A stretch of 64,000 nucleotides of DNA from NCBI GenBank assembly GCA_938075305.1, contig CALJGV010000007.1, positions 248,001 through 312,000 of the forward strand, read 5' to 3'. The notes under the pieces are model-generated. The model worked only from the letters and a program-made list of their open reading frames with translations. It had not been told where the DNA came from and did not search any database. Position 1 is the stretch's first letter. Each line of letters begins with the position of its first letter. Source of the stretch: an uncultured bacterium. Its GTDB lineage: Bacteria > Planctomycetota > UBA1135 > GCA-002686595. This document shows positions 20,789-27,576 of the stretch, in pieces. Position numbers and translations under genes: made by a program.

Positions 20789-21549
20789 CGCGTGAGCTCC
20801 GGCCACTCCTCAAGGACGCTCGTCGCGACGATCTGTCCGAGCCGATCGAGGAGCTCCTCGCCCTCCTCGGCGGTGGCCGAGGCGGGGTCGCCGCACCAGG
20901 CCTCGTCGGCGCCGATGGCGAGGAAGTCGGGGGCGCCTTCCAGCATCTTCTCCACGAGCCGCACCTCCTTGGGCGCGAGCCTCTGCCGCTCCTCCTCGCG
21001 CACGCTCTCCCCGTCGGCCGCGAGGACGATGCTCGATTCGTAGCGGCCAGCGTGGCAGTCGCCCGACTTGAACTCATCCCCCAGCGTCCCCGCCCAGCGC
21101 CGCCGGGTGATGTCCGGGAAGAGGAGCTGGGCCTTGTCCTTGGTGACCTCCGCGTGGTCCTTGCAGACGCCCCGCAGCAGCTGGACGTGCTGGCGCTCGA
21201 GGTGGGAGTTGCACAGCACCACGCGCCGCACACCGTGCTGCTCGAGGCTCTCCACCACGTCCTCCACGAGGTTCCAGAGCGTCGTAGGCCGGATCGTGAT
21301 CGTCCCGGGGAACCCGAAGGCGAACTGCGCCAGGGTGTAGGCGATGGGCGGCATGACCAGGGTGGTCACCCCCGCCTCGTCGAGGATCCCCGCCGCCCGC
21401 CGGGCCTGGGCCACCGCGATGGTGACGTCGGTGTCCAGGGGCAGGTGCGGGCCGTGGGCCTCGGTGGCCCCCACTGGGAGCAACGCAACGGGGTCGGCGG
21501 CGAAGAGCTCCTTCGCCTCGGGCCAGGTCAGCTTCGCGAAGTCGTGCAT
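20785..21549 (-). CDS. Creatininase family amidohydrolase
   Basis: A 254-residue metal-dependent hydrolase of the creatininase/MftE fold. Metal-site motifs are visible: LLPVGATEAHGPHLPLDTD (about 23-41, with Glu, His and Asp ligands), VVLCNSHLERQHV, and GDCHAGRYESSIVL with a further His and Glu. Known members open cyclic amides (creatinine, formylaminopyrimidine) or cleave peptides; the substrate here is unknown. The start codon abuts the stop of the upstream ligase (TAG then ATG). Confidence 0.87.
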   Translation of the reverse strand: MHDFAKLTWPEAKELFAADPVALLPVGATEAHGPHLPLDTDVTIAVAQARRAAGILDEAGVTTLVMPPIAYTLAQFAFGFPGTITIRPTTLWNLVEDVVESLEQHGVRRVVLCNSHLERQHVQLLRGVCKDHAEVTKDKAQLLFPDITRRRWAGTLGDEFKSGDCHAGRYESSIVLAADGESVREEERQRLAPKEVRLVEKMLEGAPDFLAIGADEAWCGDPASATAEEGEELLDRLGQIVATSVLEEWPELTR

Positions 21550-23121
21550 CTACTTGAGGAGCTTGCGGGCGATCTTGCCGCGGTCGTTGCGCGGGAGGGG
21601 CTCGGTCCGCCACTCGAAGGAGCGCGGGTACTTGTGCGGGGCCAGCATCTCTTTCACGTGGGCCTTGAGACCGGACGCGAGATCATCGGATCCTTGGTGC
21701 CCTTGGGCGCAAACCACGATGGCGTGCGCCTTGACGAGACCGTCGCCGTCGTCTCGCCCCACGACGCAGCACTCGTGGACCGCGGCGTGGTCGAGGAGCA
21801 CGTTCTCGATCTCGAGGGGTGAGACCCAGATGCCGCTCACCTTGAGCAGGTCATCCCCACGGCCCACGTACCAGAAGAGCCCGTCCGCGTCCCGGCGGAA
21901 CACGTCCGCCGAGGTGCACCATGCGCCCTGGAAGGTGGCGTTGGACTTGTCCTTGTCGCCCCAGTAGCAGAGCGCCGTCGACCCGCCCGCGATCCGGAGG
22001 CGGCCCGGGTCGCCGTCCTCCACCGGGCGCCCCTCCGGGTCCACCACCTCGGCCACGTAGCCCGGGACGAGGCGCCCCAGCGAACCGGGCACGACCTCGC
22101 CCATGACGCTGGAGATGTAGATGTGGAACATCTCCGCCGATCCGATCCCGTCGAGGATCTCCACGCCGGTGCGCTCCTTCCACTCCTCGTAGAGGGCCGG
22201 CGGCAGCGCCTCCCCCGCCGAGAGAGAGACCCTCAGCGAGGAGAGGTCAGCGGCGCCGCAGCGGTCGCTGCGCAGGACGTTATTGAAGAGCGTCGGCACG
22301 CCGGTGAGGAAGGTTGGCCGGTGGGCCTCCACCTGGTCGAGGATCTCGTCCGCGGTGGCCCGCCCCTCGAAGAGCACCACCGTGGCCCCGACCCTGAACG
22401 GGAACATGAGGTTGGTGCCCGTGGCGTACCCGAAGAAGAGCTTGGGCACCGAGAGGCAGACGTCCTCCTCCCGATAACCGGCCACCTGGAGCGCGTAGGT
22501 CTCCGTGGAGTAGGCGAAGTCCCGACCCGCGTGGACGCAGGCCTTCGGCTCCCCCGTGGATCCCGAGGTGAAGAGCCAGCCCGCGATCCCGTCCGGGCCA
22601 ACGGGCTCGGCCGCGGCGCCCTCCCCCGAGGGGTCCGCGGCGCGGCGGGCCTCCTCGTACGGGGTGAACCCGCCCGCGTCCTCTCCCACCACGAAGGCCG
22701 CCCTGCAGGCAGCCGCGGAGCGGAGCGCCTCCCCGATCTCGGGGAGCACGCTCTCGTGGGTGAAGACCGCCGCCGCCCTCGAGTAGTCGAGGTAATAGGC
22801 GTAGTCCTTCGCCTTCAGAAGCGGGTTGACCATGGCGAAGACCGCCCCGACCCGCAGGGTGGCGAACCACGCCTCGACGAACTCGAAGCCGTCGGGGAGC
22901 ACGATCAGGACGCGCTCCTCGGGCCGGACCCCCGCGTCGCGGAGCGCCGCCGACATGCGCAGCACGCCGTCGTGAATCTCGCCGTAGGTGCGGTGCTCAG
23001 ACCCGACGCGCACCGCCACCTTGTCACGCCGCCCCTCGTCGAGGTTGCGGTCGAGGAAGTACTCGCTCAGGTTGAAGCTCGCGGGGAGCTCCATGGGGAA
23101 CGTCACGTCCGGGGCGACCAT
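21550..23121 (-). CDS. Benzoate-CoA ligase family acyl-CoA synthetase
   Basis: An ANL-superfamily enzyme of 523 residues that should activate an aromatic or short acyl acid with ATP and CoA. The AMP-binding loop is WLFTSGSTGEPKACVH. Other core motifs are DGIGSAEMFHIYIS, GDPGRLRIAGGSTALCYWGD, and YVGRGDDLLKVSGIWVSPLEIE (hinge). The catalytic lysine lies in NDRGKIARKLL at the C terminus. The N terminus (FNLSEYFLDRNLDEGRRDKVAV) resembles BadA/BclA-type ligases. ATG 23121 overlaps the kinase stop (ATGA). No aromatic ring reductase is in the window, so benzoate itself is only one candidate substrate. Confidence 0.87.
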   Translation of the reverse strand: MVAPDVTFPMELPASFNLSEYFLDRNLDEGRRDKVAVRVGSEHRTYGEIHDGVLRMSAALRDAGVRPEERVLIVLPDGFEFVEAWFATLRVGAVFAMVNPLLKAKDYAYYLDYSRAAAVFTHESVLPEIGEALRSAAACRAAFVVGEDAGGFTPYEEARRAADPSGEGAAAEPVGPDGIAGWLFTSGSTGEPKACVHAGRDFAYSTETYALQVAGYREEDVCLSVPKLFFGYATGTNLMFPFRVGATVVLFEGRATADEILDQVEAHRPTFLTGVPTLFNNVLRSDRCGAADLSSLRVSLSAGEALPPALYEEWKERTGVEILDGIGSAEMFHIYISSVMGEVVPGSLGRLVPGYVAEVVDPEGRPVEDGDPGRLRIAGGSTALCYWGDKDKSNATFQGAWCTSADVFRRDADGLFWYVGRGDDLLKVSGIWVSPLEIENVLLDHAAVHECCVVGRDDGDGLVKAHAIVVCAQGHQGSDDLASGLKAHVKEMLAPHKYPRSFEWRTEPLPRNDRGKIARKLLK

Positions 23122-23978
23122 CACAGGTGCAGCGCGGCGAGGGCGCTGCGGAAGTCCGCTGCCGAACGGTGACGATCCTGGCGGCTCCCGCGGAGGCCGC
23201 CGGCGATGGCCGCCTCCAGCCCCGGGTCCACCTCGATCCCAGGCGCGAGCGCGGACATGGCCGGCGCGCTCGGCTGCATCTTGGATTGGAAGACCTCGAT
23301 GAAGCCGCGCCCCTTCCAGGGCATCACCCCCGTGACGAGTTCGTACATCACCGTCGCGAGGTTGTAGAGGTCCGAGCGCTCGTCCGGGGCATCGCCACCG
23401 AACTGCTCGAGCGGCGCGTAGTAGGGCGTTCCGATCAGCGCGGTGCGCGTCCCGAGATGCTTGGCCGCCCAGAGCCCAGGGGTCACGCCGCCGTCCACGA
23501 GGACCGGGCCGTGGTCCCCCACGAAGATCGTCGAGGGCTTGATGTCGCCGTGCACGAGCCCCTTGGCGTGGGCGTTCTCGAGGCCCGCCAGGGTGGCCAG
23601 GCCGAGCTCAGCCACCTCCTGTGCCTCCCAGGGGCCACGCTCCGACGCGAGGTCCCTGAGGGCCGAGCCCTCCGGGAACTCGAAGACGGCGATGACGGCC
23701 CCATCCCCGAGGACCTCCACCGTCTGGACCTGGGTGAAGGCCGCGTCGTCCAGGGCGGTCCAGGTGCTCAGGGTCCGGGCGAAGGCGTCGGCCTGGGCCT
23801 TGCTCTCGAAGAGCGAGGAGGGGAAGGCCTGGAGCTCGCGCACCTCGCCGCTCTCCTGGTCGGTGACCCGGAAGGCCGCGGACATGCCGTTCTCGCGGTG
23901 CGGAGCGTCGATCAGGTAGCGGTCCAGGAGGACCTTGCCTGGGGCGAGGTCGAAGAGGCTGAGGTGGGTCTGTGCCAT
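23121..23978 (-). CDS. Serine/threonine protein kinase-like protein, probable pseudokinase
   Basis: A 285-residue soluble kinase-fold protein with no membrane segment or sensor domain. Kept are HGDIKP (143-148, with the catalytic-loop Asp and Lys), an Asp in DGG (162-164, in place of DFG), GTPYYAPLEQ (183-192) and RSDLYNL (201-207). Three things are missing: the Gly-rich loop is GMSAAF, the VAIK lysine is absent (ELQAF near 48-52), and the catalytic-loop Asn is Thr150. These losses argue against normal ATP-Mg handling. The start is ATG 23978. It overlaps the downstream ligase and so is made together with it, suggesting a regulatory or scaffolding role in acyl-CoA metabolism. Confidence 0.8.
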   Translation of the reverse strand: MAQTHLSLFDLAPGKVLLDRYLIDAPHRENGMSAAFRVTDQESGEVRELQAFPSSLFESKAQADAFARTLSTWTALDDAAFTQVQTVEVLGDGAVIAVFEFPEGSALRDLASERGPWEAQEVAELGLATLAGLENAHAKGLVHGDIKPSTIFVGDHGPVLVDGGVTPGLWAAKHLGTRTALIGTPYYAPLEQFGGDAPDERSDLYNLATVMYELVTGVMPWKGRGFIEVFQSKMQPSAPAMSALAPGIEVDPGLEAAIAGGLRGSRQDRHRSAADFRSALAALHL

Positions 23979-24122
23979 GGTGGATCGCGGGCGCAAGCGA
24001 GGCCTCACAGTATGCAAACGGCCGCGACGCGGGGGGCTGCTCAATCCCCCGGGCACCGGACGGGAGCGCCGGAGCGGCCCGGGCGACGGCGCACGCGTAC
24101 TGTAGCCCGGCGCGGCCCTCGC

Positions 24123-24536
24123 TCAGGCGCGCTCTGCGCCCTGGGGGTCCGAGTCGTCGCCGGGAACGCGGCGCCGGATCGGAGGCAAGGCCCGCTCTCC
24201 CCTGGGGACGAAGACGAGCTCGTCCTCGGAGAGCTCGAGCTCCTCCACCACCTCGCCGCCCAGCACGTGACCGTCGATGAGCTGATCCACGTGCTCGGCC
24301 TGCACCTTGCCGTACCAGACCTCCTCTGGCTGACAGGCGACCACGGGACCGTGGGCGCACTGCCCGAGGCAGCGCGTCCCCACCGCCCGGACCACGCCCT
24401 TGAGGCCACGGTCGTGAATCCCGGCCCGCAGTCGGTCGAGCACCTCGTCGCCGCCGGCCCTCGCGCAGGACCCGCGCGGGTGCTCATCGCCCCGATCGTT
24501 GAGGCAAACGAAGAGCATCCTCTGATAACCAGGCAT
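24123..24536 (-). CDS. Thioredoxin-like (2Fe-2S) ferredoxin
   Basis: A 137-residue protein with four cysteines in the pattern of thioredoxin-like [2Fe-2S] ferredoxins: C11, C24 (HPRGSCARAGG), and C56/C60 (TRCLGQCAHGP). This fold is also used by the NuoE/HoxE electron-transfer family. A roughly 40-residue acidic then basic tail follows. ATG 24536 overlaps the stop of the acyl-CoA dehydrogenase (ATGA). An electron-carrier role for the dehydrogenase is tempting but unproven, since acyl-CoA dehydrogenases normally use ETF, which is not encoded here. Confidence 0.88.
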   Translation of the reverse strand: MPGYQRMLFVCLNDRGDEHPRGSCARAGGDEVLDRLRAGIHDRGLKGVVRAVGTRCLGQCAHGPVVACQPEEVWYGKVQAEHVDQLIDGHVLGGEVVEELELSEDELVFVPRGERALPPIRRRVPGDDSDPQGAERA

Positions 24537-25765
24537 CAGGCACTCGCTCCCGCGTCGGGGGCCGGGGTGTACTTGAGTACGTGCTTGGCGAGCACGAGCT
24601 TCTGGACCTCGCTGGTCCCCTCGTAGATCCGCAGCGCCCGGGTGTCGCGGAACAGACGCTCCACCACGGAGCCCACCCTGACCCCGGCGCCACCGTGGTG
24701 CTGCACCGCCCGATCGCAGACCCAGGAGGCGTTCTCCGTGGAGAAGAGCTTGGCGCGCGCCACCTGGGCCGTGGCGTCCTCGCCCGCGTCCACCGCCGCC
24801 GCCGCCTCGGCGGTGAGGAGCTCGGCGGCCCGCAGGCGCGTGTCCATCTCGGCCAGGTCGAAACGCAGGCCCTGGAAGCTCGAGAGGGGCCGGCCGAACT
24901 GCTCGCGGCGCGAGAGGTGCGCCACCGATTCCGCGAGGGCGCGGCGCGCGAACCCGTTGGCGGCGGCCGCCACCGTGATCCGGAAGCGCGCGAGATTCGC
25001 GAGCGCCAGGTCCATCCCGGCGCCGATCTCGCCGAGCACGTGGGCGGCGGGCACCCTCACACCATCGAGGAAGAGCTCGCCGATGGGGTGGGGCGCCATG
25101 ACCTCGAAGCCGCGGGTGCTGAGCCCCTCCGCTCTGTGCTCCACGAAGAACATGGTCAGCCCGTCGCGCTCCCCGGGCTCCCCGCTGGTGCGCGCGAGCA
25201 CCGTGTAGAAGTCCGCCACGCCAACGTTCGTGATGTAGGTCTTCGCCCCCGTCAGGACGAAGTCGTCCCCGTCCCGCTCGGCCCGCGTCGCCACCCCAGA
25301 GAGATCCGACCCCGCGCCGGTCTCGGTCAGGGCGAGGGCGGGGATCTCCTCCCCGCGCGCCACCCCGGCGAGGCGCTCGAGCAGGCCGGCGTCGGTCGAT
25401 CCGAGGGCGATCGGGAACGAGCCGAGGCCCTGCTCCACGAAGGCGAGGTCCGCCATGGCGTGCCGATAGGCGAGGGCCTGCCGACACGTGACCATCGCCC
25501 GCACGGAGACCGTGGACGCTGGCGCCAGTTCCCCCACATCCTCTCCCCCCGCGCTGGCGGGGACCACGAGCCGCAGCAGCCCCGCCTCCTGGAGGCGACG
25601 ATGCCCGACCCGATAGGCCTCGATCTCCCCGAGCTCAGGGGACGCGGCCGCGAGCTCAGCCTCCACCGCCCGGCCGACCTCGTCGGCCCGCGCGTGGAGC
25701 GCCCCCAGCTCGCTGGGGGCCATCGCGTCGCCGTCCTCGCGGCTGGTGGGGAGATGTTCGCTCAT
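24536..25765 (-). CDS. Acyl-CoA dehydrogenase
   Basis: An FAD enzyme (409 aa) introducing a 2,3 double bond into an acyl-CoA. Signatures are ALTETGAGSDLSGV, the C-terminal domain segment RREQFGRPLSSFQGLRFDLA, VQHHGGAGV, and RDTRALRIYEGTSEVQ with the usual catalytic-base Glu in YEGTSE. The length is standard. The start is ATG 25765, with TATCCT 7 nt upstream. It is the first gene of the minus-strand acyl-CoA cluster and is coupled to the ferredoxin. Chain-length specificity cannot be read. Confidence 0.93.
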   Translation of the reverse strand: MSEHLPTSREDGDAMAPSELGALHARADEVGRAVEAELAAASPELGEIEAYRVGHRRLQEAGLLRLVVPASAGGEDVGELAPASTVSVRAMVTCRQALAYRHAMADLAFVEQGLGSFPIALGSTDAGLLERLAGVARGEEIPALALTETGAGSDLSGVATRAERDGDDFVLTGAKTYITNVGVADFYTVLARTSGEPGERDGLTMFFVEHRAEGLSTRGFEVMAPHPIGELFLDGVRVPAAHVLGEIGAGMDLALANLARFRITVAAAANGFARRALAESVAHLSRREQFGRPLSSFQGLRFDLAEMDTRLRAAELLTAEAAAAVDAGEDATAQVARAKLFSTENASWVCDRAVQHHGGAGVRVGSVVERLFRDTRALRIYEGTSEVQKLVLAKHVLKYTPAPDAGASA

Positions 25766-25772
25766 GGCAAGG

Positions 25773-25778
25773 AGGATA
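25773..25778 (-). promoter_or_regulatory. -10-like TATCCT before acyl-CoA dehydrogenase
   Basis: TATCCT ends 7 nt before the ATG, predicting a leaderless transcript for the acyl-CoA cluster. The AAGGAGG visible here on the plus strand has the wrong orientation to be a ribosome binding site for this gene. Confidence 0.5.
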
Positions 25779-25881
25779 GGACGCGGCTGGACCCCGCGGG
25801 AGCCGCCGGACCGGGTATTCGGCCGAAGCAGGGGCGGCCTCCCCCTTCCCGCAATGGACCCCGCGCCCCACCGGGGCTCGC

Positions 25882-25887
25882 TACCAT
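25882..25887 (+). promoter_or_regulatory. -10-like TACCAT before the DUF2064 gene
   Basis: TACCAT ends 10 nt before ATG 25898. It overlaps the alternative ATG at 25886, which therefore would not be transcribed as a start. This supports 25898. Confidence 0.4.
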
Positions 25888-25897
25888 GCGCCGACCC

Positions 25898-26575
25898 ATG
25901 ACGGAACACGGACGCCCCACCGACGCCCTCGTGGTCTTCGCCAAGGCGCCCGTCCCCGGCGAGGTCAAGACCCGGCTCGCCCGGGCGCTGGGCGACGCGG
26001 CCGCGGCCCGCCTCGCGGAGGCCTTCCTGCTCGACATCCTCGACCGAGCGGCCTCGCCGGTGAACCGCACGCTGGTCGTGGCCTTCTCGCCCCCGGCGAG
26101 TGAACCGTGGTTCCGCGCCCACGCCGGGGCCTGCCACCTCGCCCCACAGCCCGCCGCAGGGTTCGGCGCGCGGGTGGCGGCCGCGCTCGATGAGGCCCGC
26201 AGCCTCGGCGCCGAGAGGACGGTCATCGTGGGCATGGACTCGCCCCACCTCGGCCCCGATCGCTGGGACGCCGCCTTCGCGGCCCTCGAGCGACACGACG
26301 TCTGCCTCGGCCCCTGCGAGGACGGGGGCTACTACCTCATCGGAACGCGCGCGCCCCAGCCCGGGCTGTTCGAAGGGATCCCCTGGGGCGGCCCCGGGGT
26401 CCTCGGCGCCACCCGCGACCGCGCGGCCTCCCTCGGCCTCTCCCTGGCCGAACTGGAGGAGGACTTCGACGTGGACGAGGTGGAGGACCTCCGGCGCCTC
26501 AAGGCGCGGCTCGAGGGCGACCCCGCGGCCTGCCGTCGGACCCGCGAAGCGCTCCGTTCGGTGGACCTCGGGTAG
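25898..26575 (+). CDS. DUF2064/TIGR04282 family glycosyltransferase-like protein
   Basis: A 225-residue GT-A-like nucleotidyl or glycosyl transferase fold protein. Family motifs are VFAKAPVPGEVKTRLAR (near the N terminus), IVGMDSPHLGPDRWD (DxD-like metal site), and LGPCEDGGYYLIG. Some relatives are linked to arsenosugar synthesis; nothing nearby (no ArsM, no radical SAM partner) supports that here, so the substrate is open. An in-frame ATG at 25886 is a possible longer start. It is divergent from the acyl-CoA cluster. Confidence 0.85.
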   Translation: MTEHGRPTDALVVFAKAPVPGEVKTRLARALGDAAAARLAEAFLLDILDRAASPVNRTLVVAFSPPASEPWFRAHAGACHLAPQPAAGFGARVAAALDEARSLGAERTVIVGMDSPHLGPDRWDAAFAALERHDVCLGPCEDGGYYLIGTRAPQPGLFEGIPWGGPGVLGATRDRAASLGLSLAELEEDFDVDEVEDLRRLKARLEGDPAACRRTREALRSVDLG

Positions 26576-26598
26576 CCCTTGGCCCTCGCAGCGCCAGG

Positions 26599-27426
26599 CT
26601 ACTCCGAGCCCGGACGGTTCTTCACGAAGTCCTTGGGGCGCTTCTCCACGAAGGCGTCGTAGGACTCGCGGTAGTCGGGGTGCTTCATGCACTCCGCCTG
26701 GATCCAGCCCTCGGCCTGCATGGCCTCACCCAGGTCCATGTGGGCCTCTGCGTTGAGCATGCGCTTGGTCACGGCGAGCCCCATGCCCGGCCCGGCGGCG
26801 AGCTTCTCCGCCATGGCCCGCGCGGCCTCCTCCAACTCGTCGCCGCTGACGACGTGGTTGTAAAGGCCGATGCGCTCGGCGCGCTCGGCGGAGATGAACT
26901 CCCCCGCCATCAGCAGCTCGCTCGCGTGGCCGAGCCCGACGATTCTCGGGAGCAGCCAGGCGGCCCCCATGTCGGCTCCCGACAGGCCCACCTGGGTGAA
27001 CAGGAAAGCGATCTTCGCCGAGTCCGAGGCGATTCGGATGTCCGCTGCCGCCGCCATGACCGCACCGGCGCCGCAGGTCGTGCCGTTGAGCGCGGCGACG
27101 ATCGGCTTCTCGAGCCGCCGCATGTTCTCGATCAGGTCGCACGTCATACGCGTGAAGGCGACCAGCGCCGAGTCGGGGACCCCGAAGAGCTTTCCGATGA
27201 TGTCGAGGACGTCCCCCCCGGAGCAGAAGGCTCGGCCCGTGCCCGTGAGGAGCACGCTCCGCACCGAGTCCCGTTCACCCAGGGCTCGGAACGTGTCCCG
27301 CAGCTCCGCGTAGGAGTCGAAGGTGAGCGCGTTGAGCCGCTCCGGGCGGTTCAGTCGAATGGTGGCGACGCCGTCGCGCTCCTCGTAGTCGAAGTGCTCA
27401 GGCTGAATCGTCTCAGGAGTGATCAT
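26599..27426 (-). CDS. Enoyl-CoA hydratase/isomerase (crotonase) family protein
   Basis: A 275-residue crotonase-fold enzyme. Oxyanion-hole segments are GRAFCSGGDVLDIIG and NGTTCGAGAVMAAAADIRIA. The position that often carries a hydratase Glu is LSGADMGAAWLLPRIVG, with an acidic Asp in place of one usual Glu, so the exact reaction (hydration, isomerisation or other) is uncertain. FISAERAERIGLYNHVV is typical. It starts at ATG 27426 behind TATGGT. It may serve the same acyl-CoA pathway as the cluster at 19.5-25.8 kb, from which the DUF2064 gene separates it. Confidence 0.9.
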   Translation of the reverse strand: MITPETIQPEHFDYEERDGVATIRLNRPERLNALTFDSYAELRDTFRALGERDSVRSVLLTGTGRAFCSGGDVLDIIGKLFGVPDSALVAFTRMTCDLIENMRRLEKPIVAALNGTTCGAGAVMAAAADIRIASDSAKIAFLFTQVGLSGADMGAAWLLPRIVGLGHASELLMAGEFISAERAERIGLYNHVVSGDELEEAARAMAEKLAAGPGMGLAVTKRMLNAEAHMDLGEAMQAEGWIQAECMKHPDYRESYDAFVEKRPKDFVKNRPGSE

Positions 27427-27432
27427 GGGGAG

Positions 27433-27438
27433 ACCATA
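27433..27438 (-). promoter_or_regulatory. -10-like TATGGT before the crotonase gene
   Basis: TATGGT ends 6 nt before ATG 27426, the same hexamer and spacing as at rnd. A leaderless transcript is predicted. Confidence 0.5.
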
Positions 27439-27563
27439 GCGCAGGGCCCCTGGCGGGGAAGCCGCCGGAGACGCGGAGTCGCCAGCGCGGCGCCTGGCCA
27501 GTGCGCCTCCGGGACGATCGCCTGGCCTTGACCTGGATCGAACCGGACAGGCGCGACGGGGCG

Positions 27564-27570
27564 AAGGAGG
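27564..27570 (+). promoter_or_regulatory. Strong Shine-Dalgarno AAGGAGG, overlapping context with a -10-like element
   Basis: AAGGAGG ends 6 nt before the ATG-ATG at 27577, the clearest ribosome binding site in the window. A competing signal, TATGAT at 27576-27581, is a near-consensus -10. If that is the promoter, translation would start at ATG 27610 instead. Confidence 0.55.
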
Positions 27571-27576
27571 CCCCTT

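Noticed and set aside
25769-25775. AAGGAGG as ribosome binding site for acyl-CoA dehydrogenase
   Set aside because: It lies on the plus strand while the gene is on the minus strand; read correctly it is part of the TATCCT -10 region.
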